Assembly: GCA_949361645.1 (NCBI GenBank)
Contig: OX442417.1
Location: 8,044,275 to 8,108,274 of the forward strand
DNA length: 64,000 bases
Source: Spongilla lacustris
Taxonomy: Eukaryota > Porifera > Demospongiae > Spongillida > Spongillidae
Reading direction: 5' to 3'
Part shown: one piece after another, positions 46,576 through 58,225 of the stretch
How positions within the stretch are numbered: the first letter of the stretch is position 1
Layout: every line of letters begins with the position of its first letter
The notes under the pieces: model-generated
The model's input: the letters and a program-made list of their open reading frames with translations, nothing else
The model's database searches: none
Told to the model about the DNA's origin: nothing
Position numbers and translations under genes: made by a program

Positions 46576-47669
46576 CACTAGTAAGTATTGGTTTAAAGCA
46601 GTGCTAGAGGTTTATAGACACCCCTTGTTTCACAACGCTTGACAGACGCCATTTTTAGCCTCTCAATTTGGCCGCACGGCCGGTTGACCGCTTGCCAGGC
46701 ATGCGCTTTTTATACGGCAACTCCTTCTTTAAGCGTAGACGAGCAGTACTGAGATACATCGTGTAACATACCAGGTACAACATTCCTCTTATCAACCTTC
46801 TTGCTTTTCACTAACGACGCTCTTAAGGCCACTTTAAAAAATATGACGTAACTGAACTTTCCAGCCCGACAGCTAGCTGCAACTAATATATTAATAGTGC
46901 TAGAGTTCCCTAGCTAACATAATAGGATTATATAACTGCTTTACAATAAAATCTCCCGTACGTTTCCATTCTATGATGTAAATATGAACATACTTTATAT
47001 CGACATATTGTCAACAGCATGTAAACATTTTTGTGCCTAACCTCCCTGAGATACTTTAAATTCACTAACTATTCCCGCTAGACCTTATTCCCGCGGCACA
47101 ATCAATAAATTAAAACATGTGACAGCCAAGTGGCAATTTTAGTTTACGGTGATATACTGACGGGAGATAGCCGACCAAAAAAGAAAACTCAAGAAACAAA
47201 GCCAGAAGAGCGAACATTACTACTATTGCCGTTTAGAATGATCCAGGGATAGACGAGTAAATCTCTTACGACGTATAGAAGAGGTAGCAAGCCTTTTACC
47301 TCAATATTGATTGGGCCGTGTGGCGATGGTAAACTTGTGCGCTCATCTGTAGGCCCATATAGTTTTGCACATGCAGCAGGATGAAACAACATTTAAATAG
47401 ATTTCTCTAACAGAATATCTACTTTAGTACGTGCAGAATATATATCGTTGGCAGATTTATAGAAAATAGAATACGAAATTAGCGTAGCCAAAGGTGCATA
47501 TTAGTGCGCTCATTCTTGATGACGCCCAGTATCAGTTGTTACATACCTATGTAGTTCCATATTCTTAGATGTTTTTACTGACAGAATATGCTAATAGCAG
47601 TTGTGCAGCGCACAGGGAAATTTCGCGTCAAATCATGTTACGATTTTTCACACGATTTTAGCTTTTTAA

Positions 47670-48301
47670 CTCTTTGACAGTCAAGACGGATAACGTAGTT
47701 AATTGATTATTTGCCAGTAATGTTTTTAATTATGGCTACCCGTACGGCCGTTGCTTAGTAGTCGCTGTTCTCGAAGAATCTCGCGGTTAGCCTCCTTAAA
47801 AAGATACTATCTATGATAGAAGAGTGTTTTATGATGTTTGTTGTGATATATGGTGTACTAGCTTGAAAACAATCGGCAGCTAACAAGACCCGATTTAGGT
47901 CGAGCGAAGCGGGCAGGAATTCGAAGCCGTATATTGCGCATACTACGAAGCAGTCGATAAAAACACCATAGTTCTATCCCTTGTTGTTACATCTAACGTC
48001 CTGACGTTTTAAAAAGCTTCGCTCGCCCATGTTTTAGTAGAAAAGGCGGGTGCTAATTCGAAGCTGCTGGTGACGATAGAGCCGCCATTACGTGTACACC
48101 TGCAGCTGTTCGTTCCCGCTTTCCTTTCAATTAAAACCCAACGCTCCGGTCATAGCTCTATGCCACTAGGGCTTATTAGTACATGGAGCATGTAACCGTG
48201 CGACACAGACTTGTTTTCTATATGTGTGCATATATATATGCACTTGGCGGTTAACGCGAATTAATTTTTAGTATATATATATGCACTTGGCGGTCAAAGA
48301 G
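47670..48301. mobile_element. TTAA-flanked miniature element (piggyBac/Kolobok-like)
   Basis: Termini CTCTTTGACAGTCAAG and CTTGGCGGTCAAAGAG (inverse) are directly flanked by TTAA (47666-47669, 48302-48305). A TTAA target is typical of piggyBac and Kolobok. No transposase. It carries two copies of ATATATGCACTTGGCGGT near its right end. Confidence 0.72.
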
Positions 48302-48311
48302 TTAAATCGTC

Positions 48312-49864
48312 CACTGTGCAAAAAGTTTGTTATACGATAGTGTATATTTATGCGTATATTTGAGGAATGCGCAAAATATAACCTGTGTAGTATATTTAAA
48401 GTGTACGACCGCGTATATTTGAGAATACGCAAGTGTCAAATACGTCACCGTTTATATAAGCACACCTTCAAAATATACGATAGTGTATTCTTAAGAGTAT
48501 ATTTGAATATACTGTAGTGAGTTATACTACTGCGTATATTTCATTCCATAAAATCCCACTGTTTACATAAGTATACCACAGAATTAATTCATGAGTGGTC
48601 AGACCCGTACCCGGACCCACGTGAGGTAGGAAGGTGTGTAGGCATCGAAGTCTGGGAATGAGTACTACTTTGCTTCTATTAATGCTGCTGGACGTCAAAG
48701 GTTAGCTATATACATGTATGTCTGCTTGGTGTACCCGTATATACGGCGGTAAATTTTGTGAGCGGTAGGCCGGGCCCATGGTGCATGGCTATGGCCTATG
48801 CTAACTCGCCAGTTGAGTTTGGTCATGATCACATCGGATCCCAGTAAATGCTACAATGGAAGCATTAGAATGCCTACACAGTAGACCTCTATTGGACCCC
48901 TGTACAAATGTTTGTGTAGTACGATACAAAAGTGCTCCAATTAGAAATGTGGTTAACTAACCGTGCATGTGATTTGTAGATTTTTGGCGGGCTATTTCAT
49001 GGTCGTGTTATTTTTGGTATGAACAGACAGAAGGACTGTAAGAATCGCGCTGAGATCAGGGTTTTGATCGTTAAATGACAATAGTTCGTCTTTCCAGAGT
49101 GTACAAGTTATGTGTTGCAGTTGCTAAAGAATGAATTCACTATTTGCACTAGGTTGGCAAGTGTCCTAAGTGTTCCCGTTCGGTTGAACAACCGAAATGA
49201 TAGAACAACAGGCACAATGGAGCGCGATGTAAAAAGGTATAGGCCTATTCATTTGTTGTGTTTTGCTAAGGTTTTTTTTTAACTTGCAGACTCCGACCGG
49301 ACGGTACGGTAAGTGTTTAACCCGCACTGTTCCATTGTTTTAAGTCAAGCATCGGAGATAGGAGACAAGAAAGGTAAGCATATCACTTACCCGATAATGT
49401 ATCTGTTGCTTTATATATAGATTCATGTATAAACAGAACGAGGATATGAAATGTGGTGAGTGAAATATATATTTTTTACGATATGAATTTATTGTTCGTA
49501 TTCTGTACAGGTGCCTTGGATCGAATATATGCAGATTGCCGCCTCGGACTGTTAGTTTGTTGTTTTGTTGTACATGTGCAAAATGATTAACATTTTAAAT
49601 CGACTAAACTGGATCGGGAACGAGGGGTGGGAGTGGTAGGAGGATAATATACGGAATATAAAGCACTTAGTATACGGTGACCGACAACGTAGCCACAAAG
49701 TGAATTCAACGGTTTGCTAAGCAACCACAAATGTCGCGTGATCGGTTATATTTGAATATACGCACCTGCGTATATGGTTCTATACGCTGGTGTGTATATT
49801 TAAGGTGTATATTCAAATATACGCTATAGAATACGCTATCGTATAACAAAGTTTTTGCACAGTG
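48312..49864. mobile_element. CACTG-terminated element (CACTA/EnSpm-like) with 3-bp TSD
   Basis: Left CACTGTGCAAAAAG and right CTTTTTGCACAGTG-type ends extend into TTTGTTATACGATAG in inverted form. GTC flanks both sides (48309-48311, 49865-49867). Subterminal TATATTTGAATATACGC palindromes are abundant on both sides. No transposase was recognised inside. Confidence 0.75.
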
Positions 49865-50370
49865 GTCTGTGAAATCAGAATATGATCTTTCTGAGAAAAA
49901 TCAACTGTGAAATCATTATAAAATCATTCCCAAATAACTCAGATATTTTAGTAGTGATTTTATACAGAAATGTACTGTAGAATCATTTCAAAATCACAAA
50001 ATATCGTTCAATGATTATCTTGATGATTTTTAAAGGAAATCATATACCAAATCACACAGAAATAATTGTTTGTAAGCATGAATGCATTTCTTTTAGAAAT
50101 GAAGAGTACAGTTCAGTTCAGTTCAGTCTACATCTAATCCTGAAGTAAGATCATCTTCACTGCCAGCAGATGCACTTTCTTGTATTTGGGATTGACGGGG
50201 ATACTGATCTCTGCTTGCAGTACTACATGTTTCTTCAACATCCTGATCAGTTGCATCTGAGTTGCTTGTGCACACATTATGTTTTTTCCATCTTGCCTCT
50301 CGAGCCTTAGAAATACTCTCAAGTCGTCGCACCTTGCTGGCATCATCTTCATGATCAGCAACCTCTATTG

Positions 50371-52572
50371 TTAGATTTTCCAGTGGTATTGGCTTAACAG
50401 TAGGGTGTGTAACCTCCCCTGAATAATGAAAATCGATTTTTCCGAATACTTTTAAAACACTAATCGATTTTTCAGGTTTTTCTGGATCAGAAAATCGATT
50501 TTTCCGAATACTTGAAAAAAGAAAATCGATTTTTCCGAATAGGTTTTAACAATTTGCCAGCCGAATACCTAGGTTATTCAGGTTTTCTGCTCACTGAGCC
50601 ACCTAAATGTACACATCACACCAGATACCCTCCTACAGCTAAACCATAACACCAGATGCACACACAACTACCCCAATCACACCAGTGCCCTCATGAGGCA
50701 CACAAACACATCTCCCCCCGACACACCAGATGCCCTCATGAGGCACACAACCACAGCTATCCCCATCACACAACCAAAGCTTCACCCATCACACAACCAA
50801 AGCGTCCCCCATCACACCAGACACCCTCCTACAACTACCCACATTACACCAGATCAGTACAGCATGCATCCACAGCTACCCACATCACACCAGATGCACT
50901 CAGCACACAACCACAGCTACCTACATAGGCCTAAATCGCTTGGCCTAACCACATACCTAGATGGGCGTGTCCTGACCTAAGTTAGCGTGGCCACGCTGAG
51001 GTCTACCTACAAATCGTACCCAATGCCAAAACTTAAAGAGTAGAACCACAGATGAAGTTTATGCACCACCGGCCATGCAGCCTCCATTTCACCATAGCAA
51101 AATGAAATACTAGTAACTAAGTAGGCCCATAGATTTATTTAAATAATCTATGGTAGGTGCTGGCCTAAATGCGATCGCGGCAATATCAGCTCACAGAGAT
51201 TGATGCAAGACCAGCTAGTTCGAAATGCACTAAGCGAACTAACTTTGATTTGTAGCTGGAGCTGTCCGTCGTCATGACTCGTGAAGAGGGAGATCTGTAG
51301 GCTAGTTCGAATTACTGCCCGTACACGTAAACTGCATATGATCTCGTCCCCACGTAGTATTATATAGCAATAAACAGTGACGTTAATTAACGTTACGTTT
51401 CAAATTAGATGATTGTACTTGTTATATCGTAAACGCGTATCCGGATATCGTCATAAAAAGGTATTCGAATAATAGGCGAATTGTCGATGCGGACGACGAA
51501 TACCTAAGTACCTCCGAATGGAGATTCACAAACCGGTTATTTCGAATAGAACAAATCCGATAATCGATTTTTCCGAGTAATGCTAAATTACTATTCGAAC
51601 GGATAGGTTTTTGCGAATATCCGAATAACCCGAATAACCTGATAACCGGTTACACACCCTACTTAACAGATCTCGTATTTTTGTTATGCTCTCCATATCT
51701 CCAGATTGTACTGTTCCTTTGGAAATGGCTTCCTTTACAGCTTTGTCTCGAGCCACCTAAATTAAATAATTTTATCAACCTTCACATTTTTCTATGCATA
51801 TAGGTTATAATTTCTATTTCAATTTACTTACATAAGTAAGTCTACTCCTCTTCATGCACAGTTTCTGCTGATGTAGCTTAACAGGATCAGCTTTTGCCAG
51901 TTCAGACGTTCGACGCATAGCATAGTAAGCCTTTGCAACAATCGATCAGTGAATCCAGTTACGAAATATAGCTAGCATATACGTACCTTAATCCGTTGCA
52001 GGATACGCTTGTTTGTAGGAATCTTGCACTTATTGTACCTCAGCGCAGCTTCCACAGATGTAGCAAGCTGTTCTTTTGATTGAGAGTCAAGCTTACTCCA
52101 TGGAGTCGTTGTCATCAGTTCTTTCAAACGTGGTTGCTGCGAAAATGAGTCTTGTAAATCATCTACCAATGAGATAACGAAACAGATAGACCAGCGTGAA
52201 CGTACACGTGAATATAGGCCTACGTATATACATGTATACACGCACCAGTGGCATGACGTCCTTAGCGCCCTCAACCGGCCTTCCTGTAGCGCTTTAGGAT
52301 GGTTCAAGATTAGGATCCAGTACGGCGAGCTCTAAAATGCGTGTGTTAAGGATTCAAGCGCACAACACAGTGCAACAAATGATGATTTCAAGAATCATAC
52401 ACTCTATTTTCTCTTCCAATTCACCAATCTTGTCCACGATTGTTTCAAGATGTACAATCCTTTCTTTCAACAGTCTTAATTCTTCACGGAAACTTGCAGG
52501 TGCATCGGTGATACTATTCTTTGGAGTACTAGTTTTACGTCCTTCTTCGTGTCTTGGCGCCATTTTTCTCAT
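50371..52572 (-). CDS. Four-exon coiled-coil protein encoded in the CACAGGG element; last exon split by a hAT insertion
   Basis: Minus-strand exons: 52572-52401, 52162-51987, 51930-51832, and 51756-51670 joined to 50392-50371 if the hAT element is ignored. All introns have GT-AG ends and all phases fit; the total is 188 codons including the stop. The N-terminus (MAPRHEEGRKTSTPKN from an inner ATG) is basic. It is followed by a coiled coil (FREELRLLKERIVHLE, KIGELEEKIE). Then comes KELMTTTPWSKLDSQSKEQL and a basic region (PTNKRILQRIKAYYAMRRT, KLCMKRSRLTYVARDKAV). An acidic Ser-rich frame (SGSEDD-like, to 50123) lies downstream in another frame and may be the original C-terminus if an exon junction or indel is missing. 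The family is unknown to me. Its position between the termini suggests a transposon-encoded DNA-binding or accessory protein. The hAT insertion truncates it in the present copy. Confidence 0.6.
50401..51661. mobile_element. hAT-type element with perfect 8-bp TSD inside an exon
   Basis: Ends are TAGGGTGTGTAACC and GGTTACACACCCTA. The target duplication CTTAACAG is exact at 50393-50400 and 51662-51669. The inside has AATCGATTTTTCCGAATA repeats at the left, a CA-rich middle, and CCGAATAACC repeats at the right. No transposase. A truncated relative is at 41104-42040. Confidence 0.92.
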
Positions 52573-53418
52573 TAGAATGGACATGGGACGCATGCGTGCA
52601 GATGTTTATCTGAGATGTCGACGTCAAAGAAAAGTTTGCAGTGTCTGTGTGACTGTTCACAGTGGCAAAATAAGCATTACTGTTCCTATCACACGCGCCA
52701 AAGACATCGTGCCATATATGGCTTGTTAGCGTTGTCTTCCTCAGCAACATGTACAAGTGCACGTGCGCAACAGATGCACATGACGTCGACGTCTACTACT
52801 GCTCACCCATCCTGCGATGCTGTTTGTACAACCGAGCCTTTAGTCACAGTCACTGGTATGGTAATTATCCTTATAGTTGCATATATATATGAATTTTATA
52901 CTAACAAGTGGTGGATGAATGTGATCAGGCGACAACCACATGCAGTATGGCTTTGATGAATACAGAAAATGATGAAAATGGTACTGTTGATTATACACAT
53001 GCTTCCGTTTCAAGCCTTTCGTCTTTTTAAGTTTTCATTAATGTCATGGATGTGTATCAAAGGCTTTTGATCTCAAAAATCACCCTTAGAATGGATGCAT
53101 GGAATAAACATATGTATACTGCATGAACATGAATAAAAAAATTACACAAGTGGATTCAAAATCATATTCAAATCGCATGAATCATATGGCAAATCATTTA
53201 AAAATCACAACGTTATTTCTGGGCGTAAAATAAAGTAGTGATTTTCCACATGATTTTAAGAATCAACGCTTGATTTTCGTGGATTCGGAATCATACTCAA
53301 ATAATATGAATCATCTGACAAATCATTTGTAAAATCATAACATGATTTGACGCATAATTTCCCTGTGAGCGGCTTTTTATAGTCGTCCTGTAGGTGGCCG
53401 TAAAGTCTGTGTAATACT

Positions 53419-54364
53419 TAGGGTCAACTATCGATAAGGTTTTCAGCTTATCGGTAATTATCAGTAAGTAAACACCTATTATCGAATATTTACTGAAATT
53501 GCTCTACGCCTATAGATAAAAAAAACTTACCGATAAGCTTTCTTATTGAACGGTAATGATTACCGCTAAGGTAATAGGCGTGTCCAAAGGGTATCTGTTG
53601 GCATCTTAGTATCATTTGGCATCCGTGGATTCAGTAGGTTGTGGCCTTCCTTATTAGTTCCTTGCATGCATTCCTTCATAGCCTGCAAGGTTATTGATGG
53701 GTTCCCAATTAAGTGTTGCGTGCGGACTATTAACGGTCTTTGGTCCAACCTACCCATTTAATTTCGTACTTTGGTTGGCCTTTGATGGCCAATAATCTCC
53801 TTCGGAATAACCTGATATTCTGCAAGGAAACTGCAATGGCAACTTGCATGATCATATGGACCCTACATGTAGGTTTTTGTGATGACGAAGCGTTTTAGCC
53901 TATGGTGTTTCTTATCTAGTAGCTCATGTAAGTTAAAAACGTTAAGTCTCCTCACTCTCTGTAGTTGTTAATTGTACACCGGTACCAGCGGACCGTATAT
54001 TGATTTATATCGGTTACGTGTGTCCGCAAACGCACAGTTCGTTGCTCTGACGTCACAGTGCTAGAAACAACTTCTATTCAAACATGTACTCATGCTGTAC
54101 ACGTGTAGTGCGAAAATCCCCTCTAGTAATTATTCATAACACTAATTCGGTTAATTTTGCCCACATGTTGTCGTGAATAGGAAGGCCATGCAGTACGAGA
54201 AATATAAAAAAAAATCAATAAGAAAGCCGAGTGTTACCGATAAAATTCGGTTAGAAGTTATCTCTTACTGAAAGGTAATGATAAGAAAAGTGACTTACCG
54301 GTTGCTTAACGGTATCGGATAACAGGTAAGCGGTAAGGACAAACCTTATCGATAGTTGACCCTA
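53419..54364. mobile_element. hAT-type element with perfect 8-bp TSD and chromodomain relic
   Basis: Ends are TAGGGTCAACTATCGATAAGG and the exact inverse style (TATCGATAGTTGACCCTA). The target duplication GTAATACT is exact at 53411-53418 and 54365-54372. Subterminal TTACCG / CGGTAA motifs are dense. The inside holds a decayed chromodomain on the minus strand. Confidence 0.9.
53670..53826 (-). pseudogene. Decayed chromodomain inside a hAT-type element
   Basis: On the minus strand, across two frameshifts, the order is EYQVIPKEIIGHQ, KYEIKWVGWTKD and NWEPINNLAGYEGM. This matches the chromodomain pattern (aromatic-V-x-x-I-L, Y-x-V-K-W-x-G-W, T-W-E-P-x-x-N-L). No transposase or retroelement core was recognised beside it. 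It could come from the element's own former transposase fusion or from a captured gene. Confidence 0.5.
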
Positions 54365-54372
54365 GTAATACT

Positions 54373-54972
54373 ATGTAAGAAAGCAATTAATGCAGCCTTT
54401 TCGGTACTAAGTTCACTGTAAAAGTTCTTGAAACTGTGTAATGGTTGCAAAATATACTTAATCTGCTTTCCAGTATCCAATTAACATTGATTAAAAGCTC
54501 ATATATATTTCTATTTGCCTTGCTTACTCTGAGCAGGTGGATTGTCCACAGGTGGACAATGCCACCAAGAAAGACTAAAATAGCTAGCTATATTGGGGAC
54601 CAAAAGTGGAAGAAATATATCCCATGCATCATCTAATGATAAAACCTTCTGCCCATTTTGGAACCTGGTGACTCAGAGCATAGTTTGTGGTATACTGATA
54701 TCTAATAAAACATACCATCATGCATGATGATGAAGTGCCAGGAGTTAATGTAGGTGTTCACAAGATAAGTGATATTAGTGCATTGAATCCATCCCCAGTG
54801 GTATGGATGTTAGCATACAGACAGAAAGCCATTGCAAATCAAATCAAATCAAATCAAAGTGTGTGCAGAAGTGATGATCATGTTAGGATATCAGTTAAAT
54901 ATAATGCCTATATGATGATTGTCTTGAAGAATGCCATGCAGCAGCACAGTACAGTATCATTGATCAGATGTA
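54373..54972. other. No gene recognised
   Basis: Short gap between two elements; contains (AAATC)n-like sequence near 54838-54855. Confidence 0.4.
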
Positions 54973-56583
54973 TTACGCGCAAAGCGTGGATTTGCGCAAT
55001 CCTGGGATTGTCCTACGCAAACCCTGGATCCATGGTTTGTGGTACAATCCATGGATTGGCCGAGCAATCCTAGGATTGTTCGTGAGCAAAGCATAGATTA
55101 GAACAATCCTGGGATTGCCCTGCGCAAAGCATAGATCAGACAGATGGGTAACGAATAAGGAGTATACATCCATATTACTTTATACATGTATCAAATAACA
55201 TGCGTTTGCAGTACAACTAAAAGGTCTATGGTGTACAAATACAATTGTTCTGTACTAATGAGACACCAAGCACAGTGAACTGTGCTATGGTTCAGAACTC
55301 TTGAAAGTGTGGTCAGGTTCACTACATCTTGATAAGCAGTCCTGCATGTCTCCCTTTGTACAGTTGCTTGGCGAGCCTCCAATAATGCTACCAAATATAT
55401 GAAATACATTTCCCCTGCGATATCACTTTTTCCTCACCATCACCAGTATCTGCAGAAATATATGCAGACAAATTATTACATCAAGATTTTAATTGGCCTT
55501 GCATGTATAAATTACTTAATTTCATGCCAATCAGCCCAAGACTAATTTCCATTGAATAACTATCATTTCTCCTCAAGTCCTTGACACATTATAAAAATTT
55601 GCATGGGTAAAATACATGTAAGATACATTTATAAGCAGTTAACTGATTTGGTGCAAGGTTCCAGCTAGGCCACCTCCTTGTCCCTCTCCTCTGATTGGCT
55701 CTGAAGAGCAGGATTGGTCCATACCTATCCAATCATCAGTGATTAACCTTGTATATAAAATAACAACTTGAACACACACTACTATAATATAGGTTGGTAC
55801 TTTATAAAGCCTGATGCTATATGATGGATTTTAGTTGCTCTGACTAGATTTTGCTGTAGTGTTTTGAGAACTGGAACGGGGACACTTGCAGGCTCACAAA
55901 ACTGAATATCTGCAGCCGTTGACCTTATAAAACAAACAAAGAATACTGAATCTACATTTGAAAAACATACACACTAAGTATAACTAAGCCTAAGAAATTA
56001 ACAATTCTAGTAAGAGTTTTTTTTTTTTTTTTTTTTTTGAAATATACTTAATACTTGACCTCGTACTAACACGGCTAGCACGGTGGTGTTAATAGAATCC
56101 TGCATGCTCCGATTATTAAAAAAAAAAAAGTCACGTGTTGCTGGCTCGTGAACAGAGCACCTTGCAGACTAGCTCCTTGATTTCCTTTTTGACAAATACG
56201 GCTGTACTTCAGTTTACCCACTTAAACTTCAAATTATATGTAGCTGGCGCCCATATATATAAGTGCGTTATATTGATATAATAGTGGGCACACATAAGCT
56301 GGATTCAAGCGAAGCCACTGGGCCTTTTACAACCGTCACAGGAAAGTGTTCAGGCTAGGTAGAAGACCCAGACCGACAGGTTATCTCGACTTATCTGTGT
56401 GTAAGGCTCTGGTGTAGTCGATACAACTTTCGTGCCTTTGTTATAATTGAACATTACGAGATACGCGAGTTGATTGGGTCGTAAAATATATAAAGGCAAT
56501 CTCGAGATTGCGCAAACAAACCGTGGATCCAGGGTTTACGCAGGACAATCCCGGAATTGCGCAAATCCACGGTTTGCGCGTAA
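54973..56583. mobile_element. Inverted-repeat element with TTACGCGCAAA termini
   Basis: Left TTACGCGCAAAGCGTGG and right CCACGGTTTGCGCGTAA are ends of about 65-bp inverted repeats. The repeats also contain GGATTTGCGCAATCC and ACCCTGGATCC. Additional GCAATCCTAGGATTG palindromes lie just inside the left end. A target duplication could not be settled. The interior (55190-56460), including a T run at 56009-56037, holds no recognised gene. Confidence 0.65.
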
Positions 56584-57329
56584 CAAATGCATGAACAATT
56601 CATTGGAGTGGAAACTTCATAATAGAGCTTGCGAACTGGATGATGTCAATTAATTGATGTTGCAAAAGATGTCTAAAGAAGTATATGGTAACTCTATAAT
56701 TCTGCACTATAGGACATATACAACTTGCATCAGGGCTTTGAGAGGGAACAATCCAGCTACATCTTTCTGAGGTATACAAGAAGTGTTCTTTACCAGATCC
56801 CATGCATGCAGATCTCCATGCTTTAGCCATTACATGGAATTCATACAGCAATGCAGCCACAAACAACTGTGCCACTATAACGCACCCCGACCAAGCTAGG
56901 GTACTAGTGGTGGATCACTCATTCTCTAGCTATGCTTGCATGACCTACAGGGGTGATGCAATAATGTTTCACTCGATTCTGCATCTACCTGGGCTGTAAC
57001 ACTTACATATAGTTTCAGCTATTCGATATCCCGCTTACATAACGTATTTCCAAGCTACGGTGCTCTTGTAAGCCTTCAGGGACCTCGTATAATACTAAGT
57101 GCAGGGACGAGTCCAAGCATCCGGAGCGGTTAGATATGGATCCATATGTATCTAAGTAGCATATTCAGCATATTCGTTTTCCTATCAAAATCCAATTGTC
57201 GATGATTCTGTCTGGTAGTTGGAAGCCATTTTGTGCATCATTACGCCCCTTTTCTTGTAATAACATCACATGACTAGCACACGATAATTTATTCATCGAC
57301 AGACGTGCCGTAGGAATAAGGTCTATAAC
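56584..57329. other. No gene recognised
   Basis: Open frames on both strands at 56600-57000 lack motifs or splice context. This is the upstream flank of the secreted protein gene. Confidence 0.35.
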
Positions 57330-58054
57330 ATGATGCGTATGGCATTCTACCTGGCTGGCTGCCTTCTGAACGCGGTGTTTTCTGATATTACTGCTTCATT
57401 TCATCTGCCTGACGCACCTGGCCAGGTATGGAAAAAGGTCGGCTACCTAAATATGTCCGATCCAACGCAGCAGTGTCCCGATTCGTGGCGTGTTTACATC
57501 ACCTATAACATCTTGCGGAAAGAAAGACAGTCCACCTGTACTTTGTGACTCGGTGAATATCACAACAAGCGGAGCTAGCTACCAAATGGTTTGTGGACGG
57601 TTCCTTGGTTATCAAGTGGGAACGCCTGACGCTTTCCGTAGTGCTGCTGGATTTGGATGGACTTTGGAAACGTACTACGTCGATGGGATTAGCATTACCT
57701 ACGGGTTGCCTGGAAACAGACATCATATTTTCACATATGCCGCCGGGGTTACAGAATGGAGTGGTAACCCTAGTGCATGCCCATGTGCAGGAGGATATAC
57801 AGCGCCTTCATTCATAGGATCTGATTACTACTGCGAATCAGGCAATACTTTTTCGAGTGTTAGTGGAACGGCATTCTACAACGATGACGATTTGTGGGAC
57901 GGACAGCTGTGTCGTAATGCTGAGGTTACGTGCTGCGATCCACCAAACCTCCCGTGGTTTTGCACTACGTTTCCAACTCCAATCACTGAGAACATGGAAG
58001 TTCGTCTCGACGACGAAAATGTGGCCCTCGAGTTCTTTGAACTGTACATACTAG
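57330..58054 (+). CDS. Secreted cysteine-rich protein (sponge/cnidarian-type domain), frameshifted, 3' incomplete
   Basis: The ATG at 57330 starts a likely signal peptide (MMRMAFYLAGCLLNAVFS). It is followed by the domain beginning WKKVGYLNMSDPTQQCPDSW. The conserved continuation is in the +1 frame from about 57491: TSPITSCGKKD, MVCGRFLGYQVGTPDAF, YYVDGISITYG, CPCAGGY, CESGNTFSS, DDLWDGQLC and CCDPPNLPWFCTTFP. It ends FELYIL at a clean donor (CTAG/GTGAGT, phase 1). Many paired cysteines suggest an extracellular fold. Repeated proteins of this pattern are known from sponge and cnidarian genomes without assigned function. A one-base shift near 57485-57500 breaks the frame: either an assembly indel or a real mutation. 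The Ig exon at 63357 is phase-compatible and could belong to the same gene. Confidence 0.75.
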
Positions 58055-58225
58055 GTGAGTTAAATTTGTGCACACTGTATATGATGTAGAGGTGGAGCTG
58101 CAGATTGTATGCATTCACTGTTATTGGCGCATGTACATATGCATGGAAAAAATAACATTGATCAATCTGCTGGAATTGTATATTCCAGTACAAAGTAAAA
58201 TATTCAATCAGTTGAAATTTCTATA

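Larger units (their letters stand above)
45006..47052. repeat. Possible second copy of the CTCAGGGGTGTTAAGG element
   Basis: Left end CTCAGGGGTGTTAAGGCAGG resembles the left end of the element at 58226-59502. The right side shares GTGTAACATACCAGG, TCGACATATTGTC and CATGTAAA in order and ends in CCTCCCTGAG near 47050. The middle is different or rearranged and the TA flank is not clean, so this is tentative. Confidence 0.35.
47611..53367. mobile_element. 5.76-kb CACAGGG-terminated DNA transposon carrying a gene and three nested elements
   Basis: Left end CACAGGGAAATTTCGCG and right end CGCATAATTTCCCTGTG are inverted repeats of about 36 bp with few mismatches. AGCG flanks both sides directly (47607-47610, 53368-53371). 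Inside both ends lie many AATCAT/ATGATT motifs (49870-50060, 53140-53340), a subterminal repeat style. The CAC start and 4-bp duplication suggest the CACTA/Mirage/Chapaev group; this is inference. Removing the three nested elements leaves about 2.3 kb that contains the minus-strand gene at 50371-52572. Confidence 0.78.
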
